The position numbers and the translations under genes were made by a program. A stretch of DNA of 41,467 nucleotides, from positions 1 to 41,467 of IMG/VR virus record IMGVR_UViG_3300034121_000407. One strand, written 5' to 3'. Positions within the stretch are counted from its first letter, which is position 1; each line of letters begins with the position of its first letter. The stretch is from a virus. The notes beneath the pieces are model-generated. The model was given only the letters and a program-made list of their open reading frames with translations, made no database searches and was not told the origin of the DNA. Shown here one piece after another: positions 1 through 8,752 of this stretch.

Positions 1-145
1 CGATTGGCACAAACGCTTTGCTTGTTGGCAATGGGATAAATGGAACGGGATCAAACAACACTGCCATTGGAAAAGATTCTCTTTTCTACAACACCACAGC
101 CTCAAACAACACTGCTGTGGGTTATCAAGCGGGGTATACAAACAG
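1..145. repeat. Terminal direct repeat, left copy
   Basis: These bases match 41323-41467 at 142 of 145 positions. The first 112 are identical; differences are at 113, 119 and 128. All three differences are synonymous third-codon-position changes in the fibre gene, and the reading frame is continuous across the junction. The usual explanation is a contig of a circular or circularly permuted genome whose ends overlap. A genuine duplication inside a longer fibre gene is the alternative. Confidence 0.85.
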
Positions 146-1037
146 CACAGGGGCAAACAATGTATTTTTAGGCGGTGTTGCGGGATATTCATCATCTGGC
201 TCATCAAATCTTCATGTTGGATACGGTGCTGGTTATTCATCAACAGGAAGCAACAATACATTTGTAGGAGCGTTTGGTACTGGAAGCACGGCTTGCGGCG
301 GGTCAATGACCACTGGTTCAAAGAACACCATCCTTGGCGCTTACAGCGGCAACCAAGGCGGCTTAGACATTCGCACAGCAAGCAACTACATCGTGCTGTC
401 TGATGGGGATGGGAATCCACGGGGTTGGTTTACTAGTGGTGGTTTGCTGAAAGTTGTTAATGCTAGTTCAGCCGTTGAAAATTCTACGGCTGGTGTAAAC
501 GAAATAAACACTGCGGCTAACGACACAAACTTACTTGTACGAAACACAGCCGCTAGCTTGACCGCCGCTAGAGCGGGTGTTGATGTGGTTTATTCAGCCG
601 CCGCACCAAATGGCACAACATCAAATTTTTACAACGCATCTGACACAGGTGGAAAAAGATTTGAAGTTCGTTCAAATGGCGGTATAGGTAATTACAGCGC
701 CAACGATGTCAACTTGTCTGACCGCAGGGAAAAAACAAACTTTGCGCCAGCCAAGTCATACCTTGATGTAATCTGCGCCATACCCGTTCAGACCTTCAAC
801 TACATTGACCAAAACCTTGAAAAAGATGATGGGTTGACATTGGGCGTTGTTGCTCAGGATGTGCAAGCGATTGCGCCCGAGTTGGTTATAGAAAGCGATT
901 GGGGCACAAAAGAAGAACCCAAGGTGCGTTTGTCCATCTATCAAACCGATTTGCAATATGCGCTGATGAAGTGCATCCAAGAACTCAAAGCAGAGGTTGA
1001 CAGCCTCAAAGCCCAAATCAACGGAGCATCAGCATGA
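1..1037 (+). CDS. Tail fibre, C-terminal part with S74 chaperone domain
   Basis: This is the 3' part of a fibre gene whose 5' part is at 40797-41467; joined through the terminal repeat it gives about 520 residues. The visible part opens with YadA-like head repeats (NTAIG, NTAVGYQAG and variants), which form a left-handed beta-roll in trimeric adhesins. The C-terminus is a Peptidase_S74 intramolecular chaperone: it has the SDRREK motif with the predicted self-cleavage serine at 717-719, then FNYID and GVVAQDVQAIAPE. In this family the last 100 or so residues fold the trimer and are then cut off. The product is probably a receptor-binding fibre. The stop overlaps the next gene by four bases. 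Confidence 0.9.
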   Translation, partial: IGTNALLVGNGINGTGSNNTAIGKDSLFYNTTASNNTAVGYQAGYTNSTGANNVFLGGVAGYSSSGSSNLHVGYGAGYSSTGSNNTFVGAFGTGSTACGGSMTTGSKNTILGAYSGNQGGLDIRTASNYIVLSDGDGNPRGWFTSGGLLKVVNASSAVENSTAGVNEINTAANDTNLLVRNTAASLTAARAGVDVVYSAAAPNGTTSNFYNASDTGGKRFEVRSNGGIGNYSANDVNLSDRREKTNFAPAKSYLDVICAIPVQTFNYIDQNLEKDDGLTLGVVAQDVQAIAPELVIESDWGTKEEPKVRLSIYQTDLQYALMKCIQELKAEVDSLKAQINGASA

Positions 1038-1543
1038 CCTTGACTCAAGAAGAAGTCCAAGCCCTGTTTGTGTATAGGGATGGGGATTTGCATTGGAAGT
1101 CAAGACCGCCAAATTTAGCAAGCCGTGGCACTGTTGCTGGATACAAAAACACCAAGGATTCGTATTGGCGGGTTGCCGTGCAAGGCAAAATGTATTTGAA
1201 GCATCGCCTTGTGTTTTTGTACCATCACAGCGACTTGCCAAAGTATGTAGATCACATCAATGGCAATCGTGAAGACAACAGGATTGAGAATTTGCGCTTG
1301 GCTACACGGTTTGAAAACGCCAGAAATGCCAGGCTCCCACGCCACAATACATCAGGCATCAAAGGCGTGTCCAAGGCCAAAAAAGATAAAAATTGGACTT
1401 GTTCATTAAGGACAAACAAAAAACTTAAAACAATTGGCGGATTTCAAACGCAGGAATCTGCTCAAGAGTTTATGGAGTTGTGGCGTGAAATGGCACACGG
1501 TCAATTTGCCAATCATGGTTATCATCAAGGAGCTTTAGCATGA
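1034..1543 (+). CDS. HNH endonuclease with AP2 DNA-binding domain
   Basis: This 169-residue protein has the HNH_3 core: HRL near residue 57, VDHINGN at 72-78 and IENLRLAT at 84-91. An AP2-type DNA-binding segment follows from about residue 108 (GIKGV, then GGFQTQESAQEF). This is the layout of free-standing homing endonucleases that move between phage genomes. Its start overlaps the fibre stop (ATGA) and its stop overlaps the next start, so it sits in the operon without disrupting it. Its place directly behind a host-range fibre gene suggests it may cut fibre alleles of competing phages, which is inference. Confidence 0.88.
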   Translation: MTLTQEEVQALFVYRDGDLHWKSRPPNLASRGTVAGYKNTKDSYWRVAVQGKMYLKHRLVFLYHHSDLPKYVDHINGNREDNRIENLRLATRFENARNARLPRHNTSGIKGVSKAKKDKNWTCSLRTNKKLKTIGGFQTQESAQEFMELWREMAHGQFANHGYHQGALA

Positions 1544-1857
1544 CAATTTTTACCACCACCATTACTTCAATGTACACGGTGAATACACCCGATCCGCAAT
1601 ATGTGGTCAATGTTCTATGGGAAGTCACTGGCGTGGACGGGGAATACACCGCCAAGATCGGCGGCAACACCACCTTTAATTCTGCTGACCAAACAGGCCC
1701 AGTGACTCCATACGACCAGCTTACCCAAGCCATCGTGATTGGGTGGATTCCAGAGAACGCCATGACAAGCGCACAAGCCTGTGTGCAGGGCCAGATTGAC
1801 AGCATGATTACGCCGCCTGTCAGCCCACAGAACACGCCTTTGCCTTGGCTGGCATAA
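1540..1857 (+). CDS. Conserved phage virion-region protein (DUF7936-like)
   Basis: This protein has 105 residues and overlaps the HNH gene by four bases. It has the pattern MYTVNTPDPQYVVNVLWEVTGVDG at the start, PYDQLTQAIVIGW in the middle and PPVSPQNTPLPW at the end. I recognise these from a widespread phage family, probably DUF7936. Members are small, predicted beta-rich proteins that sit next to tail-fibre genes; no function is established. There is no signal peptide or membrane segment. A terminator follows immediately, so this ends a transcription sub-unit. Confidence 0.75.
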   Translation: MTIFTTTITSMYTVNTPDPQYVVNVLWEVTGVDGEYTAKIGGNTTFNSADQTGPVTPYDQLTQAIVIGWIPENAMTSAQACVQGQIDSMITPPVSPQNTPLPWLA

Positions 1858-1871
1858 TTAAAAAGGGCAAC

Positions 1872-1897
1872 CCGCTGGCCCAAACAGCGGTATTTTT
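1872..1897 (+). terminator. Rho-independent terminator
   Basis: The stem CCGCTG/CAGCGG (1872-1877 with 1885-1890) closes a seven-base loop and is followed by TATTTTT. It lies 14 bases after the stop at 1857 and 12 bases before the start at 1910. It should end or attenuate the fibre transcript before the glycosyltransferase and nozzle genes. Confidence 0.72.
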
Positions 1898-1909
1898 CAA
1901 GGAAAAGCA

Positions 1910-2062
1910 ATGCAAGAAATTACCTTAACCCTTTTGGAAGCAGAAGTTAAAGACATCATTAATGTCCTCAACCAACTTCCTACTGGATCAGGCGCTTGGC
2001 CTCTAGTTCAAAAGATTGCAGGCCAACTGCCAGTACAAGAAGTAAAAGACACCGTGCAATGA
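1910..2062 (+). CDS. Small conserved phage protein, 50 residues
   Basis: The protein reads MQEITLTLLEAEVK at the start and ends QEVKDTVQ. It begins after AAGGAAAAGCA, a reasonable ribosome binding site. Its pattern (a leucine-rich opening, then VLNQLP, then VQKIAGQL) resembles a small helical protein common in phage tail regions, of unknown function. It ends in an ATGA overlap with the glycosyltransferase start, which supports both the gene and the start chosen for its neighbour. Confidence 0.65.
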   Translation: MQEITLTLLEAEVKDIINVLNQLPTGSGAWPLVQKIAGQLPVQEVKDTVQ

Positions 2063-3105
2063 AAATAGCTGTCTACGCTATCTCCAAGAACGAATCACAG
2101 TTTGTTGAGCGTTTTTGTAAATCTGCTGTAGACGCTGATCTTATTGTTATTGCGGACACTGGCTCGACAGATAACACTGTTGAGTTAGCCAAGGAGCATG
2201 GTGCGGTTGTTTACGACATTTGCATTAGCCCTTGGCGCTTTGACAAAGCAAGAGATGCCTGCCTGTCTTTGCTTCCCAAAGATATAGATATTTGTATATC
2301 CTTGGACCTAGATGAAGTCCTAGAACCTGGGTGGAGACAAGAGATTGAACGTGTCTGGCGTGATGAAACCACTAGGATGCGGTACAAGTTTGATTGGGGA
2401 AGTGGCATTTCTTTCTATGCTGAAAAGATCCACAGCCGTCACGGGTATTACTGGCACCACCCTTGCCATGAAAGTCTTAGACCTGATCCAAGGTTGACTG
2501 AAATTTGGTCGCATTCAGACATGTTGCTAGTCACGCATCACCCTGATCCGACAAAGTCTAGATCACAGTACCTTGACCTGCTTAAAGTAGCTGTCCAAGA
2601 AGACAAAGACTGCCCTAGAAACGCCTTTTATTACGCCAGGGAACTGACGTACTACGGGCACCACAAAGAGGGCATAGAAGCTTTAAACAGGTATCTAGCA
2701 CTGCCAGACGCTGTGTGGACAACAGAGCGTTGTTATGCCATGAGGCTGTTGGGCAAGTGCTATGAAGAACTTGGGGATGAACGGTCTATCAAGTGGTACA
2801 GGATGGCTGTGGCTGAATGCCCAGAAACCCGTGAACCCTGGATGGATCTGGCTATGTACGCCTACAGAAAATCGTTGTGGGCAGAGTGCTATGGGGCGGC
2901 TATTTCAGCTTTGAACATCACTGATAAACAGATTAACTACACAATGGACCCTATGGTGTGGACGGAACGTCCGTATGACTTAGCATCTATTGCGGCTTTT
3001 CGCCTGGGATTCAAAGATCAAGCTATTGAATTTTGTAAGAAAGCTTTAGAATTTGCCCCAACAGACAATCGTCTTTTGAGTAATCTGGAGTTAATGAATG
3101 AGTGA
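2059..3105 (+). CDS. Family 2 glycosyltransferase with TPR-like C-terminus
   Basis: The start at 2059 (MKIAVYAISKNE) is preferred over an upstream in-frame start because it overlaps the previous stop as ATGA and opens directly on the GT-A fold. The 348-residue protein has ADTGSTDNT at about 32-40 (nucleotide-sugar binding) and a DLD metal-binding motif at 83-85. The second half contains repeated helical units (CYAMRLLGKCYEELGD, ALEFAPTD) that look like tetratricopeptide repeats. Such fused proteins are known from phages and may glycosylate a virion protein or the host surface; the acceptor cannot be read from sequence. It overlaps the next gene by eight bases. Confidence 0.82.
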   Translation: MKIAVYAISKNESQFVERFCKSAVDADLIVIADTGSTDNTVELAKEHGAVVYDICISPWRFDKARDACLSLLPKDIDICISLDLDEVLEPGWRQEIERVWRDETTRMRYKFDWGSGISFYAEKIHSRHGYYWHHPCHESLRPDPRLTEIWSHSDMLLVTHHPDPTKSRSQYLDLLKVAVQEDKDCPRNAFYYARELTYYGHHKEGIEALNRYLALPDAVWTTERCYAMRLLGKCYEELGDERSIKWYRMAVAECPETREPWMDLAMYAYRKSLWAECYGAAISALNITDKQINYTMDPMVWTERPYDLASIAAFRLGFKDQAIEFCKKALEFAPTDNRLLSNLELMNE

Positions 3106-4714
3106 CTATCAAAGACTAAGAACGCCGTTCACTAACATGAGTTTTACTCCAGATGTGCCCAGCAATGCTTTGGGGCCAAATGAATACAACTCAGGGCTAA
3201 ATGTCGAGGCTGATGTCCGTGGGATAAAGAAGATCTACGGCGAACAAGAGATTCTTTCTGTTATTCCTGGCAATCCTATCTTTATGGATGGTGGGTTTCG
3301 CAGTGAAACTAGCTTTGTCTATATTGTTGCTACTGTAGAGGGTCGGTGGTATATGCTGACCTCTGCTGGCATTACCAATATCACTCCTGGCGTTGGAGCC
3401 AACCCTAATGTGGCCTTGAGTGGTTATACCAACGATACCAACATCACCACTTCATGCGTGGGAAATGTATTTTTTATCAATGACGGTTTGCGCCCTCCAA
3501 TGTACTTTTTGCCGACAGCTACAGAAATTTACTTGTATGGCAGTCCACCCAATAACTATATTTGGAACTATGACATTGGCGTATCAGCTACCAGGGCAGG
3601 ATTTGTAAGGAACTTTTGCTCACCAAACGTAGGCAACATCCTGATTGCAGGCAATATCACCAAAGATTTCACCTCAGGATCTACCGTTAACTACCCAACC
3701 ACTGTTCGTTGGTCACAGGCATTTGCAGGTACTGGCGTTCCAGCTTCTTGGGAACCAACCTTAAATAACGTAGCCAACGAACAAGAGATTCCTGTGCGTG
3801 GGCCCATCATTGATGGCTTTTTCTTTGGTGGAAACTTCTACGTTTGTTCATACTGGGACACTGTTGTTTTTTCGCCAATTGCCTATCAAAACAGCACTGC
3901 ACCTATCTTTGGCATTCGTTTGTTTAACCAGGGTCGAGGACTGTTTAACAACAACTGCTGGACCAACACTGACACTAATGTCTATGGTGTAGATAGCAGG
4001 GATATCTGGGTGTTTAACGGGTCTGATTTTTCTTCTTTAGGTAACCAAAAGGTAAAAGATTACTTCTTTGGTAATCTAAGCACCACTTATGCTTCACGCA
4101 TTTTTATGGTGAACAACACCCAAAAGAATCAGATTGAAATCTATTATCCTGATTTGACTTCTACTGGGTGGTGCAATCGTATGCTGTCGTATCGATATGA
4201 TTTGCAAATCTGGAATGCACCCAAGCAGATCAATGGTGCCTGTCATGGTTGTGAGTCGCCCATCTTTACTTCTGGGGCCTTTAAGCTGGTTTCTAGGTGC
4301 GTCACATACGCCCGTGGAGGAGTGGCAAGCCAGAAATTAATACAGACAAACCAAGGTAACTCTTTCATCAATTCAGCGCCTATTCCTACGCTGTTTGAGC
4401 GCACCAATATGACATTGTCTACAGACACTGGTCCTGTTCCGTACAGTTCTAGGGTCTATGTCCATAGGATGTTGCCTGAAATTGCAGGCACCGGGACAGT
4501 TGATATTACTGTTGGCGGGGCTAACTCTACTGCCCAAACCCCTATTTATGGGGCCACTGGCGTTACAAGTATTTCTACGGATACCCCTTGGGTGACAACT
4601 CAGCAAAACAATGTGCGGACTATTTCTATAAAAGTAGAATCAAACGATGCTACAAATGCTTGGAATCTGACTGCCATGAACTTCCAAGCCACTGTCACTG
4701 AGGATGCGTTCTAA
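3098..4714 (+). CDS. Putative tail nozzle/hub (beta-propeller) protein
   Basis: This 538-residue protein lacks signal and membrane segments. It shows repeated beta-strand blocks ending in short aromatic motifs (NVFFINDGL, FFFGGNFYVCS, VDSRDIWVFNGSDF). That is the character of P22 gp10- and T7 gp12-type nozzle proteins, which form a propeller at the tip of short tails. Its place between the adaptor/fibre genes and the long fibre fits a tail-tip part. The RDIWVFNG segment is the best family-like signature I can see. The assignment rests on pattern and context, without alignment. Confidence 0.62.
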   Translation: MSDYQRLRTPFTNMSFTPDVPSNALGPNEYNSGLNVEADVRGIKKIYGEQEILSVIPGNPIFMDGGFRSETSFVYIVATVEGRWYMLTSAGITNITPGVGANPNVALSGYTNDTNITTSCVGNVFFINDGLRPPMYFLPTATEIYLYGSPPNNYIWNYDIGVSATRAGFVRNFCSPNVGNILIAGNITKDFTSGSTVNYPTTVRWSQAFAGTGVPASWEPTLNNVANEQEIPVRGPIIDGFFFGGNFYVCSYWDTVVFSPIAYQNSTAPIFGIRLFNQGRGLFNNNCWTNTDTNVYGVDSRDIWVFNGSDFSSLGNQKVKDYFFGNLSTTYASRIFMVNNTQKNQIEIYYPDLTSTGWCNRMLSYRYDLQIWNAPKQINGACHGCESPIFTSGAFKLVSRCVTYARGGVASQKLIQTNQGNSFINSAPIPTLFERTNMTLSTDTGPVPYSSRVYVHRMLPEIAGTGTVDITVGGANSTAQTPIYGATGVTSISTDTPWVTTQQNNVRTISIKVESNDATNAWNLTAMNFQATVTEDAF

Positions 4715-7212
4715 TGCCTTTTTTGCTTGACGGCAATCCATCAACATCAGAAATATCTGATGCGATTAACTACATGTTGAGTAACTTCAACACAAGTTAT
4801 ACCGCTGACCCCAACACAGGTCGAATAACTGGGCCAACAGGGGAAATTCAAGGATATTTATATAAGTACATGGCTATCAAATATGCTGATAGCTTTGATG
4901 GCACTGTTAACTTTAGCAACTCGCCTACAAACAGGCAGTATTTTGGCATTAGAAATAATAACGATCCTGCTGAATCTTCTAATCCTGTTGATTACGTTTG
5001 GAATTTAGCAACAGGCGGTTTTGGGGTTACCAAGTTTCTTTGGTTTCTATGTACTGGTGGCCGTCAGATTCAATTTGCAGTTGCCACTGCGGCTCCAGAT
5101 GCTGGTTGGCTAATAGACCCAGGCGCATCCATCGATCTTGATGTGGTGACTTCTGGGAATATCCCGGTGATTGCGGAAACATTCTTTTCGTACTTTACGC
5201 CAGCCACAATGCAGGTTCCAAGGGCTGGTAACCCTCTTTCTCCAGTGTTTACCAACGTCAATCCTGCAATGTTTTCTACTGATGGCGGCGTTGTTGTCCC
5301 ATTTAGTGACGCACAAGCAGACAGTAATGTGGGGTTTGTAAATAACTCTTGGCGTATTGGTAACTCATCAACTACTGGTAATGCAGATATTTCCTATACC
5401 AATATAACTATTGGCAATCCAACGGATGCCGGGGATTATGCTTTGTGGCCTGCGCCAACAGCAATGTCTGCCAGTCCTGCATATATTAACGTTCCAGTTA
5501 GATATAAAAACAGCTTGGGTGTTGTTACTCAAGCATCTGTAGCCATTATTCAATTGGTATTTTCAGATCCTGGTGCCAATGGATTAGATGGACCATCTAT
5601 TGATATATCTGGCTATACAGGCTTTGTGCAAAATGCTGGTGGTGCATATACACCGACTACTGCCACTTTAGCCGCAGTGATCAACAATATCACTTCACCT
5701 ACTTATGCTTGGTCAATATCTGGAGCCACTCCAACATCTGCGACAACTGCATCTGTAGTAGTTACACCGACATCTTCATCTACTGGAGTAACAGTAACGC
5801 TGACTGTTAATGGGTCTAACCTGTTAAGCCCAACCAGTAAAACTATAATTTTGCCTGTTATCTATGATGGTGCGCCTGGGCAAGCGGGGTCTAATGGTGT
5901 AATGTCGGCATTCCCAACCATCTATATTTGGACGGGTTCTTCAGTGCCTCCTACAAGGCCCTCAACGACATCTACATACACTTGGGCAACAGGTGCGTAT
6001 ACAGCGCCTTCTGGGTGGAGTACAGACGCTCCAAGCAATACCACTCCAGGTAATTACTTGTGGTCAATCACTGTTCCATTAAATGTAGTTGCTACAGCTA
6101 CTACCTCCACTCTTGATTGGACAAACGTCACTTATCCCATACGTGCTATTGCGTTTAACGGGATTAATGGCGCTAATGGTATTAATGGCACAAACGGTAC
6201 TAATGGAGCACCAGGGGCGGCTACTTTTGTTATTACAAGGTCAGCCAATGATTCAAGTGCGCCAACAAATGGTGAAGTAACAGCTTTGCTGGGCAGGACC
6301 CCTGTTGCTGGCGACATTTGTACTGTTAGCTATAACTCTGCCAATAACGCCGTTGTTTACCGCTACATAACAAGTTGGACATTATTTGTTACCTATATTA
6401 CTGGTAGTTTGATTGTTCAAAACACCATTACTGGCGACAAAATATCAGCCAACACTATTACAGGAACCAATATAGCTGGGTCTAGCATTACTGGTACAAA
6501 TATAGCTGGTTCTACTATTACTGGAACCAATATCGCTGGTTCTACTATTACTGGTACTAATATAGCGGCAAACACAATTGATGCTGGCAAATTAAACGTC
6601 AGTCAACTTTCAGCCATCAATAGTAATTTAGGCACTATTACTGCTGGCAGTATTGATTCCGTGTCCCTTACCTCTTCTACATTAACTGTTGGCACAAGCC
6701 CAGCAATTAGTGGGACTACCATGACTGGTACGGGTGCTGTTATTAACTCAACAGGCACATTTGCGCTTGGCAATGCCACAACCAATATTAGTTTTAACAG
6801 TAGTCAGTTGACGTTAAATGGCAACGTAGTTAACACAACTAATATTGTTGACAATGCTATTACGATTAGTTCAAAAGGAACATTTGTTGATGTTCCAATG
6901 GCTCCAGGCGATGCCGCTATTGTTATGGGTGGTACTGCAAGTAGAACCTATGGTGGAAGTGGAACAAGTTTAACTAGAACAACAAATCTAATTGCGATTG
7001 GTAGTCCTGGTAATGCCGCATTTGCTTCTATTGCAAGTTTAGTTGTATACAACAGTCAAACTGCAAGTAGTTATTATCCTGCCGCTTTAATTACTGGATT
7101 ATATATTTTTAACGTTGCTTCTCCAGTTACCATAAGGTTTCAAGTTACAAATACAGGCGGTCTAGATAATACTGGCACTACTGGAGTTAGCGTTTCGCTA
7201 ATCAAACGATGA
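4714..7212 (+). CDS. Large tail fibre/spike protein
   Basis: This 832-residue protein is rich in Thr, Ser, Asn and Gly. Around residues 412-454 it has a PSGWS...NYLWSI module that resembles the N-terminal module of the two other fibres (38365 and 40104). A short collagen-like run (GINGTNGTNGAPG) lies near residue 490. It is followed by ITGDKISANTIT and four copies of a ten-residue ITGTNIAGST unit, typical of the stalk of central or side fibres of J-like proteins. The C-terminus (from about residue 720) is a separate beta-rich domain, a plausible tip. Start and stop overlap both neighbours by one to four bases. Confidence 0.8.
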   Translation: MPFLLDGNPSTSEISDAINYMLSNFNTSYTADPNTGRITGPTGEIQGYLYKYMAIKYADSFDGTVNFSNSPTNRQYFGIRNNNDPAESSNPVDYVWNLATGGFGVTKFLWFLCTGGRQIQFAVATAAPDAGWLIDPGASIDLDVVTSGNIPVIAETFFSYFTPATMQVPRAGNPLSPVFTNVNPAMFSTDGGVVVPFSDAQADSNVGFVNNSWRIGNSSTTGNADISYTNITIGNPTDAGDYALWPAPTAMSASPAYINVPVRYKNSLGVVTQASVAIIQLVFSDPGANGLDGPSIDISGYTGFVQNAGGAYTPTTATLAAVINNITSPTYAWSISGATPTSATTASVVVTPTSSSTGVTVTLTVNGSNLLSPTSKTIILPVIYDGAPGQAGSNGVMSAFPTIYIWTGSSVPPTRPSTTSTYTWATGAYTAPSGWSTDAPSNTTPGNYLWSITVPLNVVATATTSTLDWTNVTYPIRAIAFNGINGANGINGTNGTNGAPGAATFVITRSANDSSAPTNGEVTALLGRTPVAGDICTVSYNSANNAVVYRYITSWTLFVTYITGSLIVQNTITGDKISANTITGTNIAGSSITGTNIAGSTITGTNIAGSTITGTNIAANTIDAGKLNVSQLSAINSNLGTITAGSIDSVSLTSSTLTVGTSPAISGTTMTGTGAVINSTGTFALGNATTNISFNSSQLTLNGNVVNTTNIVDNAITISSKGTFVDVPMAPGDAAIVMGGTASRTYGGSGTSLTRTTNLIAIGSPGNAAFASIASLVVYNSQTASSYYPAALITGLYIFNVASPVTIRFQVTNTGGLDNTGTTGVSVSLIKR
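6451..6570 (+). repeat. Four tandem 30-bp repeats inside the fibre gene
   Basis: Units begin at 6451, 6481, 6511 and 6541. Each encodes a variant of TITGTNIAGS. The unit length is a multiple of three, so gain or loss of a copy keeps the frame and only changes the fibre stalk length. Confidence 0.85.
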
Positions 7213-7625
7213 TATATTTTTCTGTATATAACCAAACCACAGGTGAAATTATTAATTCTGGGTATGTGCCAACTCAGGATATGTATGAAGCACAAATAGT
7301 TGATCCTGGGTTTATTAAAGTACCTGTTGAATCTGATGCGGCTACACAATACTTCCAAAATAGTGTTGTGGTAAATATGCCAGCCAAACCAGATTATGAA
7401 TGCCACTTTGACTTTATTACAAAGCAATGGGTTTTGAATTACGATGTCCAAGCGGCAATAATCAAAAGCCGTAGAAATGCATTATTGATTGCATCTGATT
7501 GGACTCAATTGGCAGACGTACCAATTACAAACAAAGATGCTTGGGCACAATATAGGCAAGCGTTAAGAGATATACCAGAGCAATCAGGTTACCCCACAAG
7601 TGTTGTGTGGCCTACCTCACCATAA
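7209..7625 (+). CDS. Tail fibre assembly/chaperone-like protein
   Basis: This protein has 138 residues and overlaps the fibre stop by four bases. The C-terminal half has RNALLIASDWTQL then AWAQYRQALRDIPEQ and ends VVWPTSP. This is the signature of phage tail assembly chaperone families placed directly behind fibre genes (Phage_TAC_14-like). It should act in the cytoplasm to help fold or attach the 832-residue fibre just upstream. The N-terminal half is beta-rich and variable, as expected of a fibre-specific part. Confidence 0.78.
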   Translation: MIYFSVYNQTTGEIINSGYVPTQDMYEAQIVDPGFIKVPVESDAATQYFQNSVVVNMPAKPDYECHFDFITKQWVLNYDVQAAIIKSRRNALLIASDWTQLADVPITNKDAWAQYRQALRDIPEQSGYPTSVVWPTSP

Positions 7626-7634
7626 GGAAGCATC

Positions 7635-8006
7635 ATGGGTGGATTTTCATCACAAGTACAGCAAGCACAGGCAAGCCAGCCTACTCCATCACCTGGGAAA
7701 GGTGGATTTGGAGATGCTTTGCAAAAAGCAATGCTTCCAAAGCCTAATCAGGATGTGCCGCAACCAATGCCTGCTGTAATGCCTGAAAGTGGCGGTGGTA
7801 AGGGCCAAAGTAATTATGAGAAACCTACCCCATATTCCCCTCCTGACAGCATTATGAGTGGGAAAGGTACTTCTACCAATTCAGCCACCTCTGGGCAACC
7901 AAGGATGGGCCAGCCAAATAACTATGCAAATACTATTCCTCAGTGGGATAATGCATCACAGCAACTAGCACCCGCTCAACGTAGCGGTAAAGGGAAAGGC
8001 GGCTAA
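7635..8006 (+). CDS. Small Pro/Gly/Gln-rich virion-region protein
   Basis: This protein has 123 residues and starts after AAGGAAGCATC. Low-complexity segments rich in Pro, Gly, Gln and Ser run through most of it (PKPNQDVPQPMP, SGKGKGG at the end). It has no recognisable fold, signal peptide or membrane segment. It opens the five-gene block that I read as ejection or internal virion proteins. It may be a disordered minor virion protein, but no function is assigned. Confidence 0.6.
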   Translation: MGGFSSQVQQAQASQPTPSPGKGGFGDALQKAMLPKPNQDVPQPMPAVMPESGGGKGQSNYEKPTPYSPPDSIMSGKGTSTNSATSGQPRMGQPNNYANTIPQWDNASQQLAPAQRSGKGKGG

Positions 8007-8008
8007 TC

Positions 8009-8743
8009 ATGGGTGGCGGCAAATCATCAGGTAGTCAAAACACTACTACAACTGTTCAGATGACACCTGAACAGAGAGAATTACTTAAAGCACAAACAGG
8101 TTTTTTAACAGGCACAGCTTTCCCGGCTTACCAAGAAACAATTGGTGGTGCTAAAAAAGTGTATGGACAGGTTGCTCCTGCTACAACCACTGCCGCCATG
8201 ACTGCAATGGATGTTGCTGGTCGAGCAGGCGCACAACAAGAACGTGCTGGCTCTTCTGCCCTGACAAGCGGTATTAGAGGCCTTCAATCGTTGTTTGACC
8301 CACAGTATGAGCAACAACAAGTACAGGCCGCATTGCAGTCTGGCATTGAGTCTGGGCGTGAACTGGTAAACCAACAAGTGGCTGGGTATGGTGGTGCTGG
8401 TGGCTTGGGTTCTTCCAGGGCCGCTTTGGCTAACGCTAATCTTGGTAGTTTGCAAGAGCAACGCCAAGCTACTGCCGCCGCCGCCGCCCGTGCTGGAGTA
8501 CAGGCCAACAAAGCCGCCGCCGCTAACCAATTGGCTACCCTGGGTGGTCAGAACCTTACTGGCGCACAACAAGCCGCTGGGTCAAGGATTGGGTTTGCTC
8601 AGACACCTCAAGATGTATATTCCAAATACGCATCCGTGATCTTTGGTACACCTCAACAATCTACAACACCTAACTTTGCTGGCACACAGGGCGGTACAAC
8701 GTCTGGTGGTCAAAGTAGCAAAGGCATGGGCTTTAAGATTTAA
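8009..8743 (+). CDS. Putative ejection/internal virion protein
   Basis: This protein has 244 residues and starts MGGGKSSGSQ. It is Ala/Gln/Gly-rich and largely helical, with QEQRQATAAAAARAGVQANKAAAANQ around residues 150-175 and GGAGGLGSSRAALANANLG before it. This composition recurs in podovirus internal proteins that pass through the tail during infection. Its place between the fibre chaperone and the larger internal proteins supports that. There is no enzymatic motif. The call is by analogy only. Confidence 0.55.
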   Translation: MGGGKSSGSQNTTTTVQMTPEQRELLKAQTGFLTGTAFPAYQETIGGAKKVYGQVAPATTTAAMTAMDVAGRAGAQQERAGSSALTSGIRGLQSLFDPQYEQQQVQAALQSGIESGRELVNQQVAGYGGAGGLGSSRAALANANLGSLQEQRQATAAAAARAGVQANKAAAANQLATLGGQNLTGAQQAAGSRIGFAQTPQDVYSKYASVIFGTPQQSTTPNFAGTQGGTTSGGQSSKGMGFKI

Positions 8744-8752
8744 GGGACAAAA

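Noticed and set aside
1-1037. Diversity-generating retroelement around the fibre
   Set aside because: No reverse transcriptase or template repeat was recognised; the fibre differences seen at the ends are synonymous.
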